A stretch of 64,000 nucleotides of DNA. It comes from Archivesica marissinica (lineage: Eukaryota > Mollusca > Bivalvia > Venerida > Vesicomyidae). A program made the position numbers and the translations under genes. Under the pieces are notes generated by a model. That model did no database searches. It was not told the origin of the DNA and saw only the letters and a list, made by a program, of their open reading frames with translations. Below are positions 10,601 through 22,600 of this stretch, piece after piece. Positions within the stretch are counted from its first letter, which is position 1; every line of letters starts with the position of its first letter. Location of the stretch: NCBI GenBank assembly GCA_014843695.1, contig CM026400.1, positions 15,396,653 through 15,460,652 on the forward strand, in the 5' to 3' direction.

Positions 10601-13600
10601 GCTGCTTAAGACAGGCCCAACTATTTCCCTTAGCTGGCTGCGTAAGACAGGTCCAACTATTTCCCTTAGCTGGCTGCTTAAGACAGGCCCAACTATTTCC
10701 CTTAGCTGGCTGCTTAAGACAGGCCCAACTATTTCCCTTAGCTGGCTGCGTAAGACAGGTCCAACTATTTCCCTTAGCTGGCTGCTTAAGACAGGTCCAA
10801 CTATTTCCCTTAGCTGGCTGCTTAAGACAGGCCCAACTATTTCCCTTAAGACAGGTCTGACTAAATCTCATTTTCATCATTCCCTTGGCTGGCTGCTTAA
10901 GACAGGTTTAACTATATCTCAGATAATACTTACGTTTCTTTTGTAAGTTTTGCATAGAGTTTTTCGAGATTAGTCGCTGCAACAGGAAATGGCATTTTGA
11001 CAGCCAGGCTGCGGACGTAGTAGAAGACAGTCGAGAGTTTGTTCCCCTTAGCAGCCTCGAGAATAGCTAACTGATTGTACGGCTGACCTGAAAATACACG
11101 GTTTTTGTCAAACATTGAAGCTCCTGAAAACATATTTAGTCTTAGAGAATAGATAACCAATTGTACGATCGACAGAAAAATACTATTTTTCTTCTTCATA
11201 CCTTTAACCGTTTCCCTCATGAAAGCACCTATTGACGCCATTAACAATACGACATACATTGACAATGTAGTAGTCAAACCAATGTTCATAATTAAAGCCA
11301 GAATCTCATGTAGTCCCAGTTATATCTATGGAGGTGGGATAGATATGGTGACTACTCATCCACTGCATGATAGCTAAATGGCTGTCGTTTGTATGGAGAT
11401 ATAATAGTATATTAACCTAAATCTCTATGTAGTCCCAGTAATATCTATGGAGGTGGGATAGATATGGCGACTACTTATCCACTACATGATAGCTAAATGG
11501 CTGTCGTTTGTATGGAGATATAATAGTATATTAACCTAAATCTCTATGAAGGAAAGGGTTAAATGTCTGTCGTTTGTATGGAGATATAATAGTATATTAA
11601 CCTAAATCTCTATGAAGGAAAGGGTTAAATGTCTGTCGTTTGTATGGAGATATAATAGTATATTAACCTAAATCTCTATGAAGGAAAGGGTTAAATGACT
11701 GTCGTTTGTATGGAGATATAATAGTATATTAACCTAAATCTCTATGAAGGAAAGGGTTAAATGGCTGTCGTTTGTATGGAGATATAATAGTATATTAACC
11801 TAAATCTCTATGAAGGAAAGGGTTAAATGTCTGTCGTTTGTATGGAGATATAATAGTATATTAACCTAAATCTCTATGAAGGAAAGGGTTAAATGTCTGT
11901 CGTTGTATGGAGATATAATAGTATATTAACCTAAATCTCAATGAAGGAAAGGGTTAAATGTCTGTCGTTTGTATGGAGATATAATAGTATATTAACCTAA
12001 ATCTCTATGAAGGAAAGGGTTAAATGTCTGTCATTTGTATGGAGATATAATAGTATATTAACCTAAATCTCTATGAAGGAAAGGGTTAAATGTCTGTCGT
12101 TTGTATGGAGATATAATAGTATATTAACCTAAATCTCAATGAAGGAAAGGGTTAAATGTCTGTCGTTTGTATGGAGATATAATAGTATATTTACTTAAAT
12201 CTCTATGAAGGAAAGGGTTAAATGTCTGTCGTTTGTATGGAGATATAATAGTATATTAACCTAAATCTCTATGAAGGAAAGGGTTAAGACAGGTCTGACT
12301 ATATACCCATGGATTCAGTATTGTACCAGATACAGCAAATTGTCTGGTTGATACAACTGGTTTCACTTGTACATTTACATTTAGGAAACTTTACATTAAA
12401 TTACTTATAACTACAACGATTAGGTCATATGGTGACCGTCAAGCTATTACTGATGGGGGGCAAGACCCCAGACCCCTCCGAACAGTCATTAATGCATGGG
12501 CGGACACACGGGTAGAACCACTGATCTACCGCAAGCCAGCTGGATAGCTTTCTCAACAGAAAGAATCTGATTCCTCCAGTGGGATTCGAACCAGTCGTAG
12601 TGAAGGGCAAGTGATTTGAAATCAACGACCGTAACCACTCGGCCATGGAGGTCACCCTACTATACACATGATAAATCAACTCATAATTTACACAAATATC
12701 TCTTAGCTGAATTGCAAAACAAAACTAGCATGGAAATGTACATGGAATTTACCACAAACAAAAACAGATGGGCCCAGTAGTAACACACTGGACTGCGAAT
12801 CCAGGGATCGCAGGTTTGATCCCCTGTCTGACCCTAATAAAATTAACAGTCTTTCAGATGGGACTTTAAACCGAGGTCTTGTGTCAGTGCTTTACACCGT
12901 GCACGTAAAAGAACCAGAGGAGACTCTGGAATGGGTCTCTGTCTGTATCATTGCACTATCCTCCAAAAATCTAAACTGACTAATCTCTTCAGGAGGCGTC
13001 GCTCATATGGGCAACCAGTAACGACGATAAATAAACGTAAAACACAAACGACTAACAAAACTAGACATCTAATGAAATGGTTTACAGATTCTCAAATTAT
13101 AATCTTGAGTCGAAGTCACAAATTGACTCCCGTGGAAGTCAAGACAGTTTATCAATTCTGCCGCATTTTGTGCCTTTGGTGACCGACAGCGGGAAATATG
13201 CCTGATCATCCATGTTGCATCTAAACTGACCAAGTGGAGCCAACATTAACTGAAATGTAGTTTCCTTGGCGCAATGAATATGGTGTCCTCATTCTGAGCG
13301 AGAGGTTTCCAGTTTGAGCCCATGTTGATACAGTGACCACGGTGTGATATCCTTAGTCAAGACTCTCTTTTATCCACACTGTCTCTCCTCTTGCACTCAT
13401 GAATGAGGTCTCGAGAGCGATTTAAAAAATAGTTTTCTCAAAAACTTGTTTTGTAATCGAGCTAAAATGAAATTGCATAAACTAAACTTAATAATTTAAT
13501 ACAAATAGCGTTGATGTTTTTTTGTAACCAATCAGTGTACATTAGTCTATAGTTCTGTCTAGAGTGCGATGTGGGACCCTAGGGACCCTGACTTTGCCCT

Positions 13601-16600
13601 CTGGGGCCCACCCCACTTCGCCCTAAAAAAAATTTAATTTTTTTTATATTTTCATACAATTACAAATTTATTTAGCTTGAATGTAAAACAAGTTTGTACA
13701 GCATTAATCTAAGCGTTCTCTCGAGACAATTGCAAAGAGGCAAGAAGAGGCAATGTGGATTCACATTTCTTGCCCTCGAAGGATATTACAACAGTGACTC
13801 TGTTGGGGCTCGAACTTGAAATCCCATTGCTATGAGGCAGGCAATACATCCAGTACACTACGGGGCTCGAACTGGAAATCCCATTTCTACGAGGCAGGCA
13901 ATACATCCAGTACACTATGGGGCTCGAACTTGAAATCCCATTGCTACGAGGCAGGAACTACATCCAGTACACTACGGATATTAAATTATAACGGCCTTAC
14001 CGTTGAAAGGAATGAGATATGCAGCGTGCCAGTAGTAAGTTTGAGCCTGGTCAATCTGCTGCCGGTAGCGAGCTGTCAAATTTAAAATATTAATAATCAC
14101 AAGAATATAATATATAAACACAGAACAGTTCACGGTTTCTAAGTTAAAACTTTATTTATTTTACGATTGCAAACCAAGTTTTAACAACTTATATTAATCA
14201 CTATCGTTGGCGCGGAAATAAAAGCGTAAATGTGGTCATTCGTGTGGGAGGAAACCGGAGTACCCGGAGAAAACCCATCTGTCCGATCTGGCGACCACCG
14301 TACAACAGCTTCTAATGTATTTACTATTAAAAATGTATAGACTTCATTTATTTTATAACAAATGTGAAACAATCTTCAACAACTTATATTAATCACTCTC
14401 ATTGAAAGCACAGTAATAAAACCGTTGGAATATTCCACTACTGTATAGGTAAGGCAGTATACGATAGCTTGCTGGTAATGTGACGTATTGTTTAATGCTA
14501 ATAACCTGACTTACCTGTAATGCGAATATTGTATCGTATATTAGTTATTGTGAAAGCACTATATCAACTCTAATCCTCAAATACCGTCTCCGTGGCCTAG
14601 TGGTTAAGGCGTTCGCCTACAGCGCGGGAGGTCGAGGGTTCGAATCTCATCAGGGGTTCGTTCTGATACGGCCGGTTGGTGAGCCACCAGCTAGTTAAAT
14701 AATGGTTACCGATTGCCTACCAACCTGCCGCCTGGGATAGGAAGCATAGGAAGTATTGATGTTCATAAAAAGAGGTGTCTCATAAGTCAGAAATGGCTGG
14801 CCCTTTAAATATGGGGTGACACTATAATAAACAAACACTTTTACTTACCAATATCACCAAGATGTACCAAACAATGTTGACAAACATACAAACACGAGCT
14901 CTTCTTCGGGGGAGTTACTTTTAGCTTCACTGAAGTTCTCTCTGAAATAGACAGTAATCCTGAATATCGAGCAAGACCGGCGTGAAAGAAATTTACAATT
15001 TATTTGATCGCGAAATCATGTGAAATTTGTGCAACAGTGGAAATTAATGACAAGAAAGTTTGCAGACCTTTCATTACACCATAGAAGGCTGATTTTCTCC
15101 AGCTTGAACGTTGTGAAAGATATTTACAATTTTATTTTGCTCGCGAATTCATGTGAAATTTGTGTAACAGTGGAAATTCATGACAAGAAAGTTTGCAGAC
15201 GTTTCATTACACCATAGAAGGCTGATTTTCTCCTGAATAGAAGATCAAGCTTGAACGTTGTGAAAGAAATTTACAATTTATTTTGATCGCGAAATCATGT
15301 GAAATTTGTGTAACAGTGGAGGTCAGACACTGCTATTGCAATTTCCATAGGTCACCATTATAACATACAGTGCCATTATATTTTCCCCCAAAATAGTTTG
15401 GCACAAAAGTCAGTAGTTTTCAACAGACTGGCCTTTGAGCCACAGGAAAATGGCAAATTTCAATGGGGTTGACCGATTGCGGTTTTTTTATTTCCCACTA
15501 AAGGCACCCACCCCCTACTCTGAAAGTAAGTTAGTGGTGAATGTTGCACTGACACCTGCATTTATAATATGCTGTTTATTTGTCACCATATTGTCTGCAA
15601 ATATTTTTAAATATTCCAAAATGCAGCTCATATATTGTATTTTAATATTTAGAAGTCATGTTCACTATTTGTGACAATACCTACTCAGCCAATCAGTTCA
15701 TGTATCAATAACTCTTAAGGGCTTCCCTACACCTTTTCAACCAATCCCAGACCACTATATCAATAACACCGTCTGACCTNNNNNNNNNNNNNNNNNNNNN
15801 NNNNNNNNNNNNNNNNNNNNNNNNNNNNNNNNNNNNNNNNNNNNNNNNNNNNNNNNNNNNNNNNNNNNNNNNNNNNNNNNNNNNNNNNNNNNNNNNNNNN
15901 NNNNNNNNNNNNNNNNNNNNNNNNNNNNNNNNNNNNNNNNNNNNNNNNNNNNNNNNNNNNNNNNNNNNNNNNNNNNNNNNNNNNNNNNNNNNNNNNNNNN
16001 NNNNNNNNNNNNNNNNNNNNNNNNNNNNNNNNNNNNNNNNNNNNNNNNNNNNNNNNNNNNNNNNNNNNNNNNNNNNNNNNNNNNNNNNNNNNNNNNNNNN
16101 NNNNNNNNNNNNNNNNNNNNNNNNNNNNNNNNNNNNNNNNNNNNNNNNNNNNNNNNNNNNNNNNNNNNNNNNNNNNNNNNNNNNNNNNNNNNNNNNNNNN
16201 NNNNNNNNNNNNNNNNNNNNNNNNNNNNNNNNNNNNNNNNNNNNNNNNNNNNNNNNNNNNNNNNNNNNNNNNNNNNNNNNNNNNNNNNNNNNNNNNNNNN
16301 NNNNNNNNNNNNNNNNNNNNNNNNNNNNNNNNNNNNNNNNNNNNNNNNNNNNNNNNNNNNNNNNNNNNNNNNNNNNNNNNNNNNNNNNNNNNNNNNNNNN
16401 NNNNNNNNNNNNNNNNNNNNNNNNNNNNNNNNNNNNNNNNNNNNNNNNNNNNNNNNNNNNNNNNNNNNNNNNNNNNNNNNNNNNNNNNNNNNNNNNNNNN
16501 NNNNNNNNNNNNNNNNNNNNNNNNNNNNNNNNNNNNNNNNNNNNNNNNNNNNNNNNNNNNNNNNNNNNNNNNNNNNNNNNNNNNNNNNNNNNNNNNNNNN

Positions 16601-19600
16601 NNNNNNNNNNNNNNNNNNNNNNNNNNNNNNNNNNNNNNNNNNNNNNNNNNNNNNNNNNNNNNNNNNNNNNNNNNNNNNNNNNNNNNNNNNNNNNNNNNNN
16701 NNNNNNNNNNNNNNNNNNNNNNNNNNNNNNNNNNNNNNNNNNNNNNNNNNNNNNNNNNNNNNNNNNNNNNNNNNNNNNNGATTTCCCCCAAAAATAGTTT
16801 GGCACAAAAGAGAGTAGTTTTCAACAGAATGGCCTTTGAGCCACAGGAAAATGTCAAATTTCAATGGGGTTGACCGATTGCGGTTTTTTATATTTCCCAC
16901 TAAAGGCACCCACCCCCTACTCTGAAGGTAATTTGGTGGTGAATGTTGCACTGACACCTGCATTTATAATATGCTGTTTATTTGTCACCAAATATTTTTA
17001 AATATTCCAAAATGCAGCTCATATATTGTATTTTAATATTTAGAAGTCATGTTCACTATTTGTGACAATACCTACTCAGCCAATCAGTTCATGTATCAAT
17101 AACTCGTAAGGGCTTCCCTACACCTTTTCAACCAATCCCAGACCACTATATCAATAACACCGACTGACCTAGACAATTTTATTTTGCATTTCATTTAATA
17201 TAATAGATATATACCATTACAATAAACATTTCTGCACATAAATATGACTTTCTTATGTCTTCCACATCACCATTGCACAGCACATGCCTTCAAATGGGAC
17301 ACTATGCAGTGTGCTTAACATAGACTGTTGGCCATTTTAGCAATAGAACTCTAAATAAGACATTTATAATGTCGTCACATATTAATCTTTACACTAACAG
17401 TGTAATATTTCTCATGAATATATGAAATAATGTCTGCCCGAGACAGACATACCACATGTATAGTATTAGATAAGACATGGTGGTGATCAGGGACCATTAT
17501 TTTACCCCACCCCCTGCAAAACAAGGGTTTATTTTGAAGAATGGAACTAAATCTTGCACCAGGAAGCTACTGAAAGGAAATAATTATTTGCATGGAGCAG
17601 AAAAAATGTCACACAGACAAAAAGGAAGACAACAAACATGGAAAATGATGGTCATTACAAATGCTGAGTGGGTCAGGCAGCTTACTGTAGGTCACATGAC
17701 AGTAAGAAATGGCAGAAAAGTAATTACAAGATGCATTTAACTTCAGATAGTGTGTCTTGAACAAGCACTGTATGAGGTATACAACTATGTACTGCCACTT
17801 GAAATATGACATTTCATCTTAGGGAGGTGAAGTTTGTTGTAAATATTAATAAATGACTGAAATATAACCACTCAAAAGCAATGCATATGCATATTTGTGC
17901 CATATATTTTACTGAAATTCTTTTTGTGAGGCCCTTGATAGCTACTGGAACCAATTGCAAGCTTGTTTCAATTAAACAACACTATTTCCTAATGAAAAAA
18001 GCAAATTTAACCACAACATACTCACACTGAAGGACACAGATATCAATTATAAAGTATTAACACTAATAAAGGGAGGTAATTTGAACACACCAGCCTGCTT
18101 ATAGGTTCCTATATGCCATTATTTACTCAGTACAATGAATTATTTATCATTGTTGGGTTCATTTTATATCAGACAATGTAAAATGACCACTTTTCATTAT
18201 TTAACTGCATTCACATTGGGCTTATTGTGCCATAATAGGCATCATTAGTGAAGTTTCAATGAATAAAATCCAATGTTGTAGGTCTGAACCAGCATAGTAA
18301 TTATTATCAACAGTAATTAGAATGAAAGTTCCCTGGAAAATTGCACCACAATAAGTACTGCGAAGGAAACCGACAAATTTTAACCAGCGCACATGGAACC
18401 TAGGTGACAGAATTTGCGACATATGTCGCTGAAGCCATTTATTGACTCGCAGCTATGTGAAGAACTGCATTTCTCCAGGCCCTACTGTTGTATGTATTAG
18501 AAACCCATTTGAATTATTAGTTAAGCTTAAAATGGTTCTCAATGTACACCATGAAGTAATTCCCAACTTGATAAACTAGTATATGGGATTCAGATGTTGC
18601 AAATATCTCAGCACAGTCTTTGTATCACAGAGAATAAGGACTAATCTTCATTGTAATCAATACATAAACACCTCAGAACTATGTTATGTAACACCCTGTC
18701 TGGGCTCATATTGCATAGCTACCTATTGTTTCCAGCACTCACACATTCAAATCAAGCCGTTAATTGAAAACAAGCCTCTCCCAGGCAGCATTTTGTTGTG
18801 TAGTACTTTTTAAATAACATCATTCTTTACAGTGTCCTTTAGGTCAGACATCGCTATTGCAATTTCCATAGGTCACCATTATAACATACAGTGCCATTAT
18901 ATTTCCCCCCAAAATAGTTTGGCACAAAAGACAATAGTTTTCAACAGACTGGCCTTTGAGCCACAGGAAAATGTCAAATTTCAATGGGGTTGACCGATTG
19001 CGTTTTTTTTTATTTCCCACTAAAGGCACCCACCCCCTATTCTGAAGGTAATTTAGTGGTGAATGTTGCACTGACACCTGCATTTATAATATGCTGTTTA
19101 TGTGTCACCATATAGTCTGCAAATATTTTTAAATATTCCAAAATGCAGCTCATATATTGTATTTTAATATTTAGAAGTCATGTTCACTATTTGTGACAAT
19201 ACCTACTCAGCCAATCAGTTCATGTATCAATAACTCTTAAGGGCTTCCCTACACTTTTTCAACCAATCCCAGACCACTATATCAATAACACTGTCTGACC
19301 TGGAAATTAATGACAAGAAAGTTTGCAGACCTTTCATTACACCATAGAAGGCTGATTTTCTCCTGAATGGAAGAGGTCCAGCTTATGTGAAATTTGTGTA
19401 ATAGTGGAAATTAATGACAAGAAAGTTTGCACACCTTTCATTACACCATAGAAGGCTGATTTTCTCCTGAATGGAAGAGGTCCAGCTTATGTGAAATTTG
19501 TGTAATAGTGGAAATTAATGACAAGAAAGTTTGCAGACCTTTCATTACACCATAGAAGGCTGATTTTCTCCTGAATCCAGCTTGAACGTTGTGAAAGATA

Positions 19601-22600
19601 TTTACAATTTTATTTTGATCGTGAAATTTGTGTAACAGTGGAGGTCAGACACCGCTATTGCAATTTCCATAGGTCACCATTATAACATACAGTGCCATTA
19701 TATTTTCCCCCAAAATAGTTTGGCACAAAAGTCAGTAGTTTTCAACAGACTGGCCTTTGAGCCACAGGAAAATGGCAAATTTCAATGGGTTGACCGATTG
19801 CGGTTTTTTATTTCCCACTAAAGCACCACCCCCCTACTCTGAGGTAAGTTAGTGGTGAATGTTGCACTGACACCTGCATTTATAATATGCTGTTTATTTG
19901 TCACCATATTGTCTGCAAATGTTTTTAAATATTCCAAAATGCAGCTCATAATTGTATTTTAATATTTAGAAGTCATTTTCACTATTTGTGACAATACCTA
20001 CTCAGCCAATCATTCATGTATCAATAACTCGTAAGGCTTCCCTACACCTTTTCAACCAAACCCAGACCACTATATCAATAACACCGACTGACCTAGACAA
20101 TTTATTTTGGCATTTCATTTAATATAAAAGATATATACCATTACAATAAACATTTCTGCACATAAATATGACTTTCTTATGTCTTCCACATCACCATTGC
20201 ACAGCACATGCCTCAAATGGGACACTATGCAGTGTGCTTAACATAGACTGTTGGCCATTTTTGCAATAAACTCTAAAAAAGACATTTATAATGTCGTCAC
20301 ATATTAATCTTTACACTAACAATGTAATATTTCTCATGAATTTCTCATGAATATATGAAATAATAATAATGAGACAGACATACCACATTATTGTATGTGG
20401 TGATTAGGGACAAATATGTTACCCCATCCCCTGCAAAACAATGTTTTTTTGAAGAATCGAACTAAATCTTGCACCAGGAAGCTACTGAAAGGAAATACTT
20501 ATTTGCATGGAGCACAAAAAACGTCAAACAGACAAACTGGAAGACAACATACATGGAAAACGATGGTCATTATAAATGCTAAGTGGGTCAGATAGCTTAC
20601 TGTCGGTCACATGACAGTAAGAAATGACAGAAAAGTAACCACAATATGCATATAACAACGCTATGTCCTAATTAAAAAGACACATTTTACCATACCATAC
20701 TCATACTGAAGGACAGATATATCAATCATGAAGTATTAGCACAAAGAAAGGGAGGTAATTTGAACATATCAGCATGCTTATAGGTTCCTATAGGCCATTA
20801 TTTACTCAGTACAATGAATTATTTATCATTTATTGGTTGATTTTATTTCAGGCAATGTAACATGAACACCTTTCATTGTTTCTCTGCATTCACATGCGTA
20901 TTGCCATAATAGGCACCATTAGTGACGTTTCAATAAAGCAAATGCAATGTGATAGATCTGAACCAATATAGTAATTCTTATCAACAGTAATTAGAATGAA
21001 AAATCCCAGAAAATTGCCACACAATAAGTACTGCGAAGGAACCGACAAATTTAACAAGCGCACATGGAACCTAGGTGACAGAATTTGCGACATATGTCGC
21101 TGAAGCCATTTATTGACTCGCGGCTATGTGAAGAACTGCATTTCTCCAGGCCCTACTGTTGTATGTATTAGAAACCCCTTTGAATTATTAGTTAAGCTTA
21201 AAATGGTTCTCAATGTACACCATGAAGTAATTTCCAACTTGATAAACTAGTATATGGGATTCAGATGTTGCAAATATCTCAGCACAGTCTTTGTATCACA
21301 GAGAATAAGGACTAATCTTCATTGTAATCAATACATAAACACCTCAGAACTATGTTATGTAACACCCTGTCTGGGCTCATATTGCATAGCTACCTATTGT
21401 GTCCAGCACTCACACATTCAAATCAAGCTGTACATTGAAAACAAGCCTCTCCCAGGCAGCATTTTGTTGTGTAGTACTTTTTAAATAACATCATTCTTTA
21501 CAGTGTCCTTTAGGTCAGACACCGCTATTGCAATTTCCATAGGTCACCATTATAACATACAGTGCCATTATATTTTCCCCCAAAATAATTTGGCACAAAA
21601 GACAGTAGTTTTCAACAGACTGGCCTTTGAGCCACAGGAAAATGTCAAATTTCAATGGGGTTGACCGATTGCGTTTTTTTAAATTTCCCACTAAAGGCAC
21701 CCACCCCCTACTCTGAAGGTAATTTAGTGGTGAATGTTGCACTGACACCTGCATTTATAATATGCTGTTTATTTGTCACCATAGTGTCTGCAAATATTTT
21801 TAAATATTCCAAAATGCAGCTCATATATTGTATTTTAATATTTAGAAGTCATGTTCACTATTTGTGACAATACCTACTCAGCCAATCAGTTCATGTATCA
21901 ATAACTCTTAAGGGCTTCCCTACACTTTTTCAACCAATCCCAGACCACTATATCAATAACACTGTCTGACCTGGAAATTAATGACAAGAAAGTTTGCAGA
22001 CCTTTCATTACACCATAGAAGGCTGATTTTCTCCTGAATGGAAGAGGTCCAGCTTATGTGAAATTTGTGTAATAGTGGAAATTAATGACAAGAAAGTTTG
22101 CACACCTTTCATTACACCATAGAAGGCTGATTTTTTCCTGAATGGAAGAGGTCCAGCTTATGTGAAATTTGTGTAATAGTGGAAATTAATGACAAGAAAG
22201 TTTGCAGACCTTTCATTACACCATAGAAGGCTGATTTTCTCCTGAATGGAAGAGGTCCAGCTTATGTGAAATTTGTGTAATAGTGGAAATTAATGACAAG
22301 AAACTTTGCAGACCTTTCATTACACCATAGAAGGCTGATTTTCTCCTGAATGGAAGAGGTCCAGCTTATGTGAAATTTGGGTAATAGTGGAAATTAATGA
22401 CAAGAAACTTTGCAGACCTTTCATTACACCATAGAAGGCTGATTTTCTCCCTGAATGGAAGAGGTCCAGCTTATGTGAAATTTGTGTAATAGTGGAAATT
22501 AATGACAAGAAAGTTTGCAGACCTTTCATTACACCATAGAAGGCTGATATTTTCTCCTGAATGGAAGAGGTCCAGCGTATGTGAAATTTGTGTAATAGTG

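Noticed and set aside
6874..10860. CRISPR-like array
   Set aside because: There are no unique spacers: monomers are joined head to tail, and the genome is animal.
9946..10946. Long open frames (300+ codons) on both strands reading GNSWTCLKQPAK or KTGPTISLSWLL repeats
   Set aside because: They arise because the 36-bp satellite has a period divisible by three and happens to lack stops. They are open in three frames at once, with no homology and no codon bias.
14585..14662. Functional tRNA gene
   Set aside because: A and B boxes are present, but the acceptor stem does not pair and the sequence continues into a SINE body; the same is true of all other tRNA-like heads in the window.
15705..16963. 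Frames of 365-402 residues spanning the gap
   Set aside because: They consist almost entirely of unknown residues from the N run; their readable ends are repeat M.
19643..20093. Single-base losses in the left M copy as evidence of strong divergence
   Set aside because: The losses are largely in homopolymers and short runs, which fits poor consensus polishing in a collapsed repeat as well as real mutation, so I do not date the element from them.
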